64,000 bases of DNA from Paramecium octaurelia (taxonomy: Eukaryota > Ciliophora > Oligohymenophorea > Peniculida > Parameciidae), in contig CAJJDP010000005.1 of the NCBI GenBank assembly GCA_905182995.1, positions 434,001 to 498,000 of the forward strand, written 5' to 3'. Positions 1-13,232 of this stretch are shown here, piece by piece (position 1 is the first letter of the stretch; each line of letters starts with the position of its first letter). Made by a program: the position numbers and the translations under genes. The notes beneath the pieces were generated by a model. That model had not been told where the DNA came from. It ran no database searches and was given only the letters and a program-made list of their open reading frames with translations.

Positions 1-3000
1 GTATATTCACTGCATTTGAGTTTTGTTATGCAGGCTTTACCATTGCTTATGCAATTGGAATTAAATGTGGAACATTAGGTAGTGAGTGAGGAGACAAATT
101 GTTCACATGAATTAAATTTAACACATTTATTGGTGTCTGCTTACCAGCCGCATAGACCATCAGTTCCTTATAAACAACTATTGGATGTAGTGTAATAAGC
201 GCAAAGACTAAATGGCACACAATTAATTCCATCAGAGGTGCAGAACAAGGAATAGGCTTGACATTCTTAGAAGGTGGTTTTTTGGATGTCAGTGCATTTA
301 GTGTAATTTTAACATTTATTTGAAGTGTTGAGCCAGATGCAAGGATTACCAGCAGAATCTACTAGACATCTTGTTTGTGTAATGTTGGCAGTGCAATCAA
401 AAGGCGGAGCAGCACATCCATAACCAGTAGTTAAACATCCAGGTAAATATGTATTACATCCTTCATCAGTCTTCAATGCTTTTGGAGCATCGGCACAATT
501 TCGTTTCCTACAAACATTCGTAGTTGTAGTTGTATCCCAAACACAAGTGTCATCCAGAATTGACTTGGCTGATAGACAAATGGATTGATCCAAATATTCA
601 CTACATTGAGCCTTAGTGACACAACCACTTCCCCTTGTAGTACAGCTAGAATTGAGAGCTTGACATCCAGCATGAGTGTTGACACTCAATGGAGCATCAC
701 TACATTACCAATTTCTACATCCATTCGTGGTGGTATCCCAAGCGCATTTTCCAATCTAGGTTTTCACTGGAGTAGATACACAAGTTGAGGCATCTGTAAA
801 TAAAGTACAAGCAGTTAAAGCAACACTTCTACATGAACTAATGAAAGAACAAGATGAATTTGCTGAGCATGACTTTTCTGATTAATAGTTTTTACAAAGT
901 AATGAACTGACACATCCAAACCCATTTGTAACACAACCTGTTTTGAATTTTGCACATTACTCATCTGTATCATAACTATTTGGAGCATCTTAACAAGTGG
1001 CAGCTTTGCATGCACTCACAATTGTTGAACTCACTCCTTTGCATGGTTTATCAGATGCAGAAAATGTTTAACAAGATATTCGTGTTCCTTAAAATGCAGA
1101 ACAGGCTTAAGGTAACACACATCCCTTGCCATTTGTAATACAACCAGTCAAGAATGATTCGCATTCACTATCAGTTGTAGCTGTTGTATTGTGAGTACAA
1201 ACTCTTATTACACAAGCTGAAGGAGTTGAAACTTATGTACCATAACATTTCTATTTTCCAGAATTTCCAACAAAAGATGAACATGATGATTAGGTTCCAA
1301 TAAATGAAGTACATTAAGATGTTAATGATGTGCATCCCTTGCCATTTGTAATACATCCAACTTAGAAAGTAGAGCATTCTGAGTCCGAAGTGGCTGTCGT
1401 ATTATCACTACATTTACGCTCAATACATGAAGTAGAACTAGTTGCTTGACTTGTATTAGTGCAAGTTCTGCCAGCACCCTTAAAGTTATTGCATTAAGCT
1501 TAAGTTCCCTTGTATGCAGTGCAAGGCTCTGTGGATGCAATACAACCCTTACCTCTTGTTAAACAACCTGCCATGTATGAAGTACATTAAGTATCACTAG
1601 TAGCAGTTGAATTATCTTGACAATATTTAATACTACATTCACCTGCTTAATCAGATGCTCCCTTACATCGCTTAAGATTACCAATCAAAGCAGCACATCC
1701 ATCTTGGGTTCCACTCAATTGTGAACATAAAGTAGTATTATTTGTACATCCCTTGCCAGTTGTAACACAGCCAGAAAGGAAAGACTCACACTCTTAATCA
1801 GTTGTTGCACTTGTATTATGCACACATTATTTATCAATGCATGAACCAGTACCAGAAACCAACCAACATGGAGTTGTTACCCCAGCATTGAAGGCTGATA
1901 ATTTTTAACAATTCAAAGCATTTGTGTCCGTGTATCCTTAACATGTAGTTTATTAATCAACACACCCACTGCCATTAAATGTGCAGGTACTCAAATGTGA
2001 TCTACAGGCGGTTTCAGAAGTTTAAGTTGGAGCATTGGTACATGTCCTCACTTCGCATTTTCCTACTTCATCAAATTACTTCCAACATTTCTCTCCAGTT
2101 GTTGTAACAGTAGCCTAACAGGCAGCTTAAGTAAAATCTATATACTGATCACAAGTAGATTAGAGTAACTTACAGATTGTACCATCAAATGTGCATTTCG
2201 ATAAATAACCTGTGCAATCGCTAAGTTTCTTTGGTAATGTTACATCAGAGCAAGTTCTCTCAATACAACTATCAGTTAAAATGGAACTTGTTTTCTGGCA
2301 AGGATATCCACTGGTTCCAACTATTTATTGACATTAAGCAATAGTAAGACCAGTGTAACCTGTACAACTTTGAATTGCAATACAGTTTGTTCCATTAAAT
2401 GTGCATGAATTTGGAATGTGAGCTGCACAAACAGTTACACTAGGATTACTAATTGTTTGATCACATGATCTAGCTATACAAGATCCTGGCCCAGCTGTTT
2501 CCATCCAACATAAAGCACCTCCTGTAGTTTTGGCTTCCTTACAAGCTGTCTAAGTGAAAGTAGTTGTGTATGATGTGCAAAGGGCTTATTTGCTAACACA
2601 AGTGGTACCATTTGAAGTGCATGTACTGAGATGATTGTAACAATCTGTAGCATTAGTCTTTGAAACTTGAGAACATGCTCTCGCCTCACAAGTACCTGTG
2701 CCTGATGTAGATTTCCAACAAAGATTATTTGATGAATCCTTTGCTACCTGACAAGCACCTTATGTAAAGTTTGTATAACTGGTACAAACAGAAACTTTGC
2801 TGGTGCATTTTGTACCTGTCCACACGCATCCTGCTAAGTATGAATCACAGTCTGTTTGAGAATTAGCAGCAGCCAATAAGTCACAGGTTCTGTTTGCACA
2901 AGCTGAATTTGCATAATAGCATTTTACACCACTTGAATTAGTAGTTGAATTGCATAGTTCTGCAGTCATAGTAGTATAAGAACTACAATTATCTGCCACA

Positions 3001-5492
3001 TTTATACAGGAGTTATTAACACCACTATATCTGCAACTGGGAGCGTAATCAAGACAATCTTAATGGGATGTGGCATCTGTTTTTTCGGTGCAATCACTTT
3101 CGATACATGCATTCCTTCTTGTACATTGTAATCCATTTCCGAAGTATTGAGAACAAGTTGTTTCATTTCCTGAAAATGTACTACATGCTAAAGATTTATC
3201 TTAACATCCAGTTCCATTATAGACACAACCTTTGAGAAAAGATGAGCAATCATCACTTCCTGAGGCTGTTGTTTTGTGAGAACATTTCTTATCCACACAA
3301 TTGCTGCCACTTTCCCACCAACATGCAACTCCATTACCAGTAAACTTAGAACAAACATCTGATGAACTTCCAGGATATTAACTACATGGAGTATCAGGAG
3401 GAACACATCCAGTTCCTTTTGTCAAACATCCTGTTAAATGGGAATCACATTCACCATCAGTTGTAGCAGTTAAATTGTCAATGCATTTAACATTTCTACA
3501 TTACTAATTAGCATCCTCCTTATAGCACTTTTTGGTTCCTTTTTCGCCTTTGAATTATTTGCATTAATCAATAGTGCCAACATAAGCAGAACAGGGCTCA
3601 GAAGCACTTATACATCCAGTACCTTTAGTAACACATCCAGGAAGAAAAGTAGAGCAATCAGAATCAGAAGTGGCAGTTGTATTATGAGTACATAATCTAA
3701 TCGAACAAGCTGCCTTAGTCTCACTAGTAGACCAACATTTCTATGAATTGGCTACGAAATTAGGACAAGTAGTCTTATCTCCTTTGAAGTAAGTGCAATC
3801 AACATTAGTATCTTAGCAACCATCACCTGAATAAACACATCTAGCCATAAACTTGCCACACAATTCATCTGATGTATTTGTGGCCTTATCAGCTTCGCTA
3901 CACAGTTTCTCTCTGCACACAGTACCATTCCAAATACAAGGTCTTCCTTTTGCTAGATTGTTGCTACACATACTGACTGAAGTGAATTTAGAACATTCAT
4001 TTTCAACACAAACACCGCCCCATAAACAGTCAGTGGTACCAGTGCATGTCACCTATTTCATAGTAGCCAAACAAGTGTCACTTTGAACACAACCACTACC
4101 ATTAGACAAACAACCAAATTAATAAGCTTTGCAATTATCATTTGTCGCATAATTATCTCCTTTGGCATTCACACACAATTTAGCCTAACATGGTTTATCA
4201 GTAGTTGCATCAGTTCCTTCACATTTCCCATCAGATCCTATCCATTTACTACAAGTTGTAGTAGTACCAGAATATGTTGAACAGGCTTTCTTCTCTGCTG
4301 TACATCCCTACCCATTGGTATAACAATTGGGTAAGAAATCTGAGCATAACTTGTCTGTATTGTAACTTGTCTCTCCATCTGAACACATCTTATTTCTACA
4401 ATTAGAAGTGGAGTCATTTGTGGCTGCTCCCCAACATTATCCTGTTAAACCGATGTATTTAGCACATGTATCCTTTGTTCCTGTGTAAGCAGAACAATTC
4501 TGGAGATCACTTACACAATTGATTCCATTATACTTACAACCTGATAAATATTAATTGCATAAAATAGCTGAGAAAAATTCGGCTGGAGCATTGTCACAAG
4601 TTCTTACTTGGCATACATTCTAAGATGTTCCAACACAATTTCCATCGACTCCTTTTCTCTTCAAACATGTAGCTGCATCAATTTTATAATCTGCACACGA
4701 TGGCAAAGGACTGCTAGAGCATCCAGATCCATTTGTGATGCATCCCTACACATAGGAATTGCATTAATCATCTGTTGTATATTCTTAAGGAGCTGAATCA
4801 CAGCTTCTTAGAGTGCATGTTCCATCTGAAGCTGTCCCGCAAATACCATCAGATCCTATCATGTTATAACAATCGGATTTGTATAAGGAACACTAAGACT
4901 TTTAATCTGCACATCCCAATCCTATTGTAACACACCCCACCTTGAATAAATTACATTCGATGTCTGTTTTCAGTGTCTGGGGTGCCTCGCTACACTTCGG
5001 TGCCCTGCATTTTGGAGTGGCAGTTTCATCCCAAATACAAAGTTAAGTAGAGGTGTCACTAACATTAGTATTACATATCTCCTTAGTTTGATAGCTTTCA
5101 CAAGGTTTAGGGTCAATACAAGAAACCCCATCGGATATACAATAGGTTGAGATTGCTTAACAATCTTTAGTTGTTGTTTTAAGAAAGGCTTAACATCCAC
5201 TAAAATGTTGGCATTTCCCATCATAGAAAGCACATCCCTTAGTTTTAGGACAGTTCGTGACTGGTGTTGAGATGGAACCACAATACACACTTACAACAGC
5301 AAGAGCAGTCGGTGTTGATGTACATGTTGCAGCTGTTGTTGTTGTGGATGGAGTGAAAGTGCACCCTAACGCGACACAGTCAAATTTCGATTTAACAGTT
5401 GAACATGTGCACTTTTCATCAGTGGAAACAGATTGGGTCTTCGCTCCAATTGCTAGCAGTACTATTAGAACCAAAAATGCTTGGATATTCAT
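1..5492 (-). CDS. Cysteine-rich surface antigen (immobilization-antigen-like), 3' end outside window
   Basis: One uninterrupted frame of about 1,830 codons if TAA and TAG are read as Gln; spot checks of TCA triplets found no in-frame TGA, and I read the last 310 bases to the left edge codon by codon. The start at 5492 gives MNIQAFLVLIVLLAIG, a clean signal peptide, preferred over an ATG 10 codons upstream that would bury it. The rest is a continuous series of modules with regularly spaced Cys, Thr and Gly (for example CVWTGTKC, CIWNGTVC, CNTYLPGC), the pattern of Paramecium surface antigen (PSA) repeats. Family members are GPI-anchored variable coat proteins of about 2,000-2,700 residues, so the missing end should hold the last repeats and anchor signal. 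No intron is seen, which is usual for this family. Which serotype or paralogue it is cannot be said. Confidence 0.86.
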
Positions 5493-5966
5493 ATATAAAA
5501 TAAATTTTTCATCTAAAATCAAATAGCAAAGCGGCTTTCAACCTGAAAATCTAATCTTCTAAACCAAACTCTTTGGCTCTTACAAAGAAAAAATCTTCTA
5601 GGCTGATCTGACTCCAATTGGATAATATTATATATATAATAAAATGTTAAACGAACTATATAATTGTTTTTGCCATATTACTTTTTGTCCTTGAATTATT
5701 TCTCAATAAGTAGTCAGATTACTTAAAATTAAGAGATAATGTAAGGGTCAAATCCAAAGAAAATCAATCCAACCTTTCTCTCCAAATTATTTGCACCCTT
5801 TTCAAATTACTACCGTATCTTCCTATTTAATTAATTTAAATCTATTAGACGTAAAAACATCAATAGTCAACACTTATTGATATGTTAATATAATTTAAAT
5901 TTTCATAAAAATAAAAATTGTATTCTATATTATAGTAATTTGAATTAATATTAGATTATTTATATT
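5493..5966. other. AT-rich intergenic stretch, 5' flank of the surface-antigen gene
   Basis: No coding frame supported on either strand. It holds the upstream region of the antigen gene (right side, first ~150 bases less AT-rich) and the 3' flank of the ankyrin gene. No recognisable motif. Confidence 0.6.
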
Positions 5967-8052
5967 TCATTATCCTTGTAATAACTCCCTTAACTTTAAA
6001 TTCTACTGCTTCACTGCATAGTCCAAGGCGGTGTTACCATCTACATATATTATACATTTACATTTATCTTTTAGAGTTGTATCAACTTTCTAAGAGAGAA
6101 GGTACTTCACAACAAGGAAATGATTCCCTCTTGTTGCCAAAATCAGAGGTGTAAATTAGTTAACATAACTCTATTCATTGATATCATGTTTCAATGTTAC
6201 AAGCTTCCTTACAGTATCTAGATCACCATCTCTTGCCGCTCCCCACAATGCTACCTTATTATTATTAATGCTCTACTTTTGAATGCAAATTTCACATCAG
6301 AATTAGTCATAATCTGGTCAGCAGTTTACCCTTTTGTAGTACGCATTGAACTATATTTATCTTCATCAGAATCATATCTACTCAACATATGAACTACATT
6401 TTTGTGCATATTAAATGAAGCATAATGGAGGGGAGTCCAATCTCTATTGTCTAATGCATAAATATTGCCTCCATTTTCAAACAATACTTTTACAACCTCT
6501 GCAAATCCTTTCTTTGCTGCCAAATGCATTGGAGTACATAATTAGTCATCTTAACAATCAGTATGACCTCCTCTATCAAATTAAACTGTATCTTTTCTAC
6601 TTATGCTTTTATCTTTTTATTTCTTGCTCAATTCTATCAACAATTTGACTGCCTTTGCTTAATTATTAATAGCTGCTGCATGCAAAGGATAGTATCCCTT
6701 ATTTGAGAAGATGGTTTAAGTGGCTCCTCTTTCATATAATGTATTGATAGCATCCAATTCCCCATAAAAAGCAGCATGATGCAAGGGAGTCCATCCATTT
6801 GTGTCGATAACATTCACATCTGCCTCCATTTCCAGTACCTTATCTAACATCGCCTTATTTTAGACTTTATGAGTGTGTTCAATTGCATTATGAACTGGAG
6901 CTATGCCATAGATGGTGGCTTTTCCATTCACCTTCTGTCCGCAATTCACTAACAATGTGAAGCTCTTTTCATCTCCTTCTTTAGCAGCATTTTTGAGATC
7001 CATCAAATATTTCCTTACAGAATCATTTGAAGCATACTCCAATACATCTAATAGCTTTTTTCTGCATTTAATTTTTGGGTCTCCTCCTATTGATAAAAGG
7101 AATTGAATTGCTGCAAAATCTCCAGCGAATGATGCAATATGCATAGGAGTCTGTAATTAATTATAATTTCATACATAACCATCACTATCTTATTAATTTG
7201 CTAAATCCTTTTATAGACTCTTTATTTTTTTCATGAAATTGTATTGTTGTTATTCAAGAAAGTACTTTTCAATAAAATTGGATGCCAATTCATTATAATG
7301 CATATATTATCTGGGATCTATTTTTTTGTCTGAAGATGACTCCAATAGTTGTACTTCCATAAACATGTCATAAAAGAATTCCCAGCCTTATATTTTTAAT
7401 CCATACAAAGTTAAATACTTGGTGCATTATATACATTTAGTGTATTTTGAAAGACTAGCATAATGAATTGGGTTTCTTTAGTATTAATCATTTGTATAGA
7501 TAGCTTTATTCAAATGCAATAAATTCTAATCCAAATATTTTTAATATTGATCGTGAACCTCAGTTTGAAATGCCTAAAATCTCTATTGTACTTATTTTAA
7601 ATGCTTATCTGAGCATGTTAATTCTCCATGATGAGAATCTGTTTTTTTGAATCTATACTTTTTCATCGTAAGTTTGAGTTCTTCCATAGAACTCATATTC
7701 AAATTGTGCCTGAGCATTTAATATATGATCTAAAGGCATTCAATGTGTCCTCTATAAGCACAAATGTAAAAGACATTGTGACCAGATGTCGATATGATAA
7801 ATGGATCGGCTCCTTTCATCAATAGAAACATCACAATATTTTGGAAGTTAAAATAGCTAGAAATCAATATCAAAATTACCAAGCATAAAATAAAGCAGTT
7901 TTACCTTCTTAATCTTTTGAATTAACAACTTGTTTAACATTATCAACAGAATTTATTAATTTGTGTAAGAGTGTTAATTTGCCTTCAATTGTTAAAGAAA
8001 AGATGGTTGGATCCTTTTCTTTTAAATTGATGACATTAAACACGAGAGGCAT
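5967..8052 (-). CDS. Ankyrin-repeat protein
   Basis: Spliced reading gives a protein of about 670 residues made almost wholly of ankyrin repeats. Clear repeat cores include DWTPLHYASFNMHKNVV, MHLAAKKGFAEVVKVLF and, at the C-terminus, YGNTALDYAVKQQNLKLREL. Start at 8052 (MPLVFNVINLKEKDP) is the first ATG in frame. Three short introns are supported by frame and repeat continuity: 7857-7879 (23 nt), 6273-6295 (23 nt, GTG at the 5' end) and 6041-6061 (21 nt, in phase, removal restores KDKYGNT). It ends at TGA 5967-5969. Ankyrin arrays bind other proteins; no catalytic domain is visible. The upstream kinase on the same strand ends 92 bases away. Further small introns in the middle cannot be excluded. 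Confidence 0.8.
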
Positions 8053-8144
8053 TGTTAGAAGATCCCTTTGTTAATTCATTTATAAATATAATTAATTATG
8101 TCTGTTATTATAGTATTATGCAGTTAACAAATAATGAGGTTTTA

Positions 8145-9740
8145 TCAAAATTGACTGTTGATTTATGACTTTTATTTACAAAAATGCCTTTGACTCATCT
8201 TAAGCTTATCTATATGATTACTATCAATTGAATCTTCAACACAGTCTAATTGAAATTCATCAATTTATTGTAATTTATTTGGATTGCTTGATAAAGTGCA
8301 AGTTCGATTTTTATTATCTTAAGGAGAACAACTACAGAGTTGAATGGCATAATTCAATCCGAACTCTCTGTCCATTTCTAAACTAGCATGTACATTTATA
8401 TTATTGAAGTTTTTGTTCATTTCATACTACTATTTTGACAAAATAGCCTTGGGTAGTTGAATTGTTTGATTAAGTTTAATCTAAAAGAAAGGATGGCTTA
8501 GAGCCTACTCCGCTGTGATTCTATCTTTTGGATACTTTTTTGTCATCTACAAAATCAAATGTTCTACTAAATATTGCTTATTTAACTTCATACATTCTTG
8601 TGGATAAATGTTACTAGGGAATTCAAAATATGCTTCAGCATTCCTCTTGATTGTTTATTTTTAATCCTACGCCTTAAATGGGTTGTATCCATAGAGCCTT
8701 ATATAAGAACAAAGAAATACATAACAACTAATGTTACACCAAAACTGAATATATCACACTATCCACCATATTCTTTTTTGGTTTCATCAAATCTTATTAT
8801 TTCTGGGGCTGAATAACTAAGAAAATTTAACTGAATTATACCCAGGAGATCCACAGGATGGAAATGGAAATCCTTTTTTCTTAGTACTTACAGCCAACCC
8901 GAAGTCGATAAGACACGGCTAAGATAGCTGGCCATTTTTTAACATGATATTCTATGGCTTAATATCTCTATGCATGATGTTGTGTTGATGCATATCCTTA
9001 ATTGCCAAGAGCATTTGGTGAATGAAGCATTTCAACTCAGATCCTTGAAAGATGGGTTTGCTGGCAGCTTTTGAGATTAATTCATAACCATGAATAAATT
9101 CAGTAACTAAATATAATTTTTCTGCTGTCTCATAAACTCGATGAAGCTTTAAAATGTTTACATGGTCCAACTCTCTTAAACTTGAAATTTCACTTAACAA
9201 TTGCTCTTCATATTACTTGTTTATTGTTGATAATTTGGATTTCGTTTTAGGTATTGCTTTAATTGCAAATATATGGCCTTCCTTATTTCTTCCCTCATAT
9301 ACCTCATTAATATGCATAAATACTGTTGAAAAGCTTCCATTTCCTATCAATTTTCCCAAGATCATATCCTCATTAAATGTAGTGAGTATACAACAATTAG
9401 ATAAGAGTTTCGCCCATAACTGGTATTGATTTGTATCCTCTGTACATAAAACAATTTGAAATCCATTATTTTTAAGATATATCTGATTTTCTGAATTAGA
9501 TATTTAAAATGATGCATAGACACCATCCAATTTAACACTTCCCTTAATGTGTTTAAAATTGCCAACATCTGAATATAACAAATATTGCCGAATTAGAATA
9601 TACTGGCGAAAACATTTCTGACCTAATCGTTAACCAAATTTGTAGAAAGTTGAGATTAAAACTTTCTAAGTCTCATTATGATCAAATTAAGGAATATTTT
9701 AGTTATTCCAAAACTTCCCACTATTCATTTGATAAATCAT
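8145..9740 (-). CDS. PH-domain serine/threonine protein kinase (CAMK-like)
   Basis: About 500 residues. The N-terminal ~120 residues (KFGQRLGQKCFRQYILIRQY onwards) look like a pleckstrin-homology fold; then a full kinase domain: glycine loop IGNGSFSTVYEG, Lys in FAIKAI, catalytic loop IMHRDIKPQN, DFGLAV, GSPGYSAPE, and the DIFSFG segment. Three introns are needed: 9303-9323 (21 nt, ends GAG), a 25-nt TAG intron inside GSPGY, and a 23-nt one ending AAG before LYGYNPF; each restores the family sequence exactly. Catalytic Lys, Asp and DFG are all present, so it should be active. A Gln-rich tail of about 100 residues follows. A second PH-kinase of the same layout lies at 55358-57149. Substrate unknown. 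Confidence 0.86.
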
Positions 9741-10672
9741 GCAATATGATCTTATTCAATAATATTAATAATCAAATGAATATGGAAATCAAAAAAAGAT
9801 TCATTGTTCTTATTATTAAATTATTAACAATATTTATTCAATTTACTTGCTTAATGTGGATTGACTTAAATAAAGTTAAGAAAATAGATCTGCTATCTAG
9901 TGAGCCAATTTCAAAATAAATAATTAATAATATTTTTATAATATTAAGTTGATTGTCTAATTTCATTTTTGTATATAACTTTAATCAAGAGAGATCTTTT
10001 TGAAACTAACAATCATGTTCAGCCAAATTCAATTTAGTTTTTATCTAAAAACAATCATTACTCATGTATTTATAATAATTAATTTTATAATAACAACTCA
10101 TTGAATGAAGCAAACTGAAAATCAGAATTAAAATTACATTCTAATTCTAAAAATATATAAAAAATATATTTTAAGGATAATCTCTAGCAAATTACAATTA
10201 TAAGTAAAGTTTTAAAAGCAAATATTTATGCAAAATTATTACTTTTGTATATCTAATTTACATTAGTTGATAAGATTATAAAATTAAATAGCCTAGGTAG
10301 ATTTATTAAAATATTGATGATATACATTTATAGTTGAGGAAACATATGCCATTCCCTTGTTAATTGAGGAAACTATTGTCTAGATGTATAAAATTATTTT
10401 AAATTATAAGTCATCAATTTCATCTATGAACATTAATAATGAATTGGTTGGAAGATCAAATGAAAAATGAATTCAGAATTAAAAAGTGTAAAGAATATAA
10501 ACCAAAATAAAAAAATTTGTGAATAATATTAAGCACTTTAATTCACAAGATTATTTTATTGGAAATTTAATCAATTTTGAAATAAATATTATACTGGATT
10601 AAAATCCCAAGAATATAGTCCCCACTGAGGCATATCTTCTGAATAATTATCAAATCCAAATTATAAATTTTA
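9741..10672. other. Long AT-rich intergenic region
   Basis: More than 900 bases, very AT-rich. One plus-strand open stretch (9650-9919) overlaps the kinase 5' end and has composition typical of antisense; I see no gene here. Confidence 0.55.
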
Positions 10673-10929
10673 ATGGTTTATTTGATCACACCTTTACATA
10701 ATTAGGCTAACGATGAAGTCGCTGAAAGAGTAAAATAAGAGATTTGTATAGATCTAGGTGGTTTAGAAGAAGAAATAAAGTTTCAAAATACTAAAAAAAT
10801 ATGGTAAATGATTAAGATGAATTACAAGGGTAAAAACTTAAAATTGTCTTTTTATAAGTTGAGAAGGAGAATTAAAAAGTATATGGACATAAGTAATACA
10901 ATAAATTTGATTCTCCTCACTGTAAGTGA
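10673..10929 (+). CDS. Possible small unknown protein
   Basis: Reading from ATG 10673 with two introns (a 22-nt GTA...TAG intron in the stretch that begins after AERV-coding DNA, then a 25-nt intron ending AAG) gives about 69 residues, starting MVYLITPLHNQANDEVAER and ending QYNKFDSPHCK with TGA 10927-10929, 44 bases before CLUAP1. Charged, no recognised domain. Without splicing, the same ATG is open into CLUAP1, so the case for a gene rests on splice patterns and base composition only. Confidence 0.33.
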
Positions 10930-10973
10930 CACTAAAGCTAAAAATGTTATAATTCAAATATTTATATTATAAA

Positions 10974-12267
10974 ATGTCATATCGAGAACTTCGTAACTTC
11001 TGCGAATAAATGAGGGCTTTGGGGTATCATAGAATTATTTCAATGGAAAACTTCAGAAGGCCTAACTTTGAATTGGTTGCTGATATCTTATATTGGCTAG
11101 CTTTGAAGTATGACCCGAATACGGACATATCAGACAATATTGATGAGGAAGTATAGAGTGAAAATTAAAAATAGCGACATCGAGTTGAATTTATAAAACA
11201 GATTACTACTCTTTTTGTTAGTAAGGCTAGGCTGAAGATAAATCCAAAGAGATTATATATGGCAGATGTTTATGCAGTTCAAGAAATTTTGAAAATTTCA
11301 ACTTTTTTATATAAATCATAAATAACTTCTCCTGCTGAGGAGGATGAAGTGCATGATTTCGTAAACATATTAATCTGATTTATCCAAGTCTCTCCCCTCT
11401 AAATTAAGTAATATTAAGAGTCATAAGGTGTTGGCATAAGAGATTACTGACTTAGCCACAAGGTTATATGATTAATTAGGGAAGGAGGATGAGGTGAGAG
11501 TTGCAAGAGTATTGATTCAAATTCTATACATAGGAAAAAGCATTATAATTCCTGTAAAATGTGTCTAGAGGTGGGAACTCCCAGTCAGAGCAATCTTAAA
11601 TTTAAAAGTGCATTGAAACGATGTTGAAATAATAAGATTAGAACATACTAGATATGTCTAAATATGTAAGTGGTTTAGAAAGGGATCAAAAGCAGATTGA
11701 TGAAAAAATCAAGAGAAAGACAAAGGAACTAGAATAGGCAGAAAAAAGGTTAAAGGGAATGACTAGTGTCAAGCCTGCTTATTAAGAAGAATATGATAGA
11801 TAGGAATATGAATTGGAAAAGTTATACTAAGTAAATTGAATATAGATATATGTTAGATTTATGTTGAGAAATTCAGAAATCTTGTATATTTAGAACATGT
11901 TTTGGACGCTCAAAATAAATAAGAAAAAATGGAATAGAAGAAGAAGAACTAAATATTAGAGGGAATGAGGATAAACTTTTAGGATGCATATATAAAAGAG
12001 TTGAGAGGTGGAGATGATGATGGAAATGAGGATTAGTTAGAATAATTGGGAGGTGACTCTAGGTTGCAATCGAGCAATCAAGAGAAACGAAACAATGAAT
12101 TTATGAGATAATAACATGGAGGATTTAATAAATAGCAAATGGATGAGGATGGAGAAGTAGAGGATTTAGAGGATCTAAGTGAGGGTGGAGATGAAGAAGA
12201 AGAGGAAGAAGATGAGGAGGATGGAATTGAGAATTTAGATGATGATGGCGATGATGCAGACTTTTGA
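10974..12267 (+). CDS. CLUAP1: CLUAP1 / IFT38 intraflagellar transport protein
   Basis: Begins [20 protein letters not shown] and continues with [20 protein letters not shown] and the DIS acidic loop, the signature N-terminus of clusterin-associated protein 1 (IFT38, DYF-3, qilin). The N-terminal ~130 residues are the calponin-homology-like domain; the rest is coiled coil ([17 protein letters not shown]...), ending in a Glu/Asp-rich tail and TGA. IFT38 is a subunit of the IFT-B complex that carries cargo into cilia. Introns: 11361-11388 (28 nt, ends AAG), 11509-11533 (25 nt) and 11831-11856 (26 nt). Length, about 405 residues, fits the family. Next gene on the strand starts 36 bases after the stop. 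Confidence 0.95.
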
Positions 12268-12303
12268 AAAAAACATATATATATATGTATAAATATAATT
12301 AAA

Positions 12304-13109
12304 ATGGGTGTTTGTTCTAATAAGAGTTAGACCTTGAATGAGAAAGAGGAGGTATGTTTTGAAGATAAAACAATAGAATATTGCTCTGTTATTAGATATT
12401 AATAATCCTAGGAATGTTAATCATGTATATGCAAATAATTTCACACTCATTCCAAATAAGTTCATTGGAAGAGGAATCAAAAAAACCAATCAATATACAA
12501 CAAAATTATCCAGAATTGAATGGGATTTAATGTAAAAATAGTTTTGGGGTAGAGTTACAAATTATATCCAGATAGCCGTAAAGATTGTTCTGAATGGGCA
12601 ATTATCAAGAAAGCAATTTTGTGCGATGATGAATGTATCAAAAGTAGTCATGCCATTTTATAGCCTTGGTTCTTTAAATTCTGGGGGAAGCCAATTTAAA
12701 AATGATTGGGAATTCCATTTAAGTGTTGGTTTAAGATAGTATAATTTCTATATAAATAAGAGCATATATTTCAAGTCCCAATATTCGTAATTAATGAGCC
12801 TACCTTTTGCAGCAATAACAAATTTGAACTGAATTTCGAAACTTCCATTTTGAAGGTAATTTAGATAACCATCTAGGTGAGAGTTCGAAGTAGCAAATTG
12901 CCATAGGATTTTGAGATTTCAACTTAAAGCACTTCCACAATACTAGAAATCAAGTAAATCATATTGTAGGCTGCAAAAGAGAACACTTGCAGATTGTATT
13001 TAAATGGAAGGGAATTGATAGATTAGAATTAATTAGGAAATTATTCTATAAGTTCAGGAACTGTATATTCCAATAATTATACAATTAGGTAATCTAAGCT
13101 TTTTTGTGA
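12304..13109 (+). CDS. UBTD1/2-like ubiquitin-domain protein, N-myristoylation signal
   Basis: Spliced product of about 220 residues. MGVCSNKS is a myristoylation/palmitoylation start, as in animal UBTD1 (MGNC...). Then a UBTD domain (KQFWDSRKDCSEWAIIKKA ... QVPIFVINEP) and a C-terminal ubiquitin-like fold (VRVRSSKLPQDFEI ... LYLNGRELIDQNQLGNYSI). Six small introns were needed: first after KEE (25 nt), one ending CAG that restores QFWDSRK, a 20-nt TAG, a 22-nt AAG, a probable 21-nt in-phase one and a 26-nt one near the end. UBTD proteins bind E2 ubiquitin-conjugating enzymes. The domain order is convincing; exact splice sites in the middle are my inference. Confidence 0.8.
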
Positions 13110-13232
13110 TTATATTGATATTTATTTATATTTTTTATGCTTTTGAGTAATCAGTTCTAATAACATAATTATAAATTAAATAGGGTTTTATAAAGGTATT
13201 AATAAATGATTTAATCCATATGTGAATATATT

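Noticed and set aside
1..5492. Series of small genes with many stop codons, or a pseudogene
   Set aside because: All interruptions are TAA/TAG, which are Gln codons here; the frame has no TGA that I could find.
9650..9919. Plus-strand 89-codon open frame with a hydrophobic stretch
   Set aside because: Overlaps the N-terminal exon of the PH-kinase antisense and continues into AT-rich DNA; no homology or splice support.
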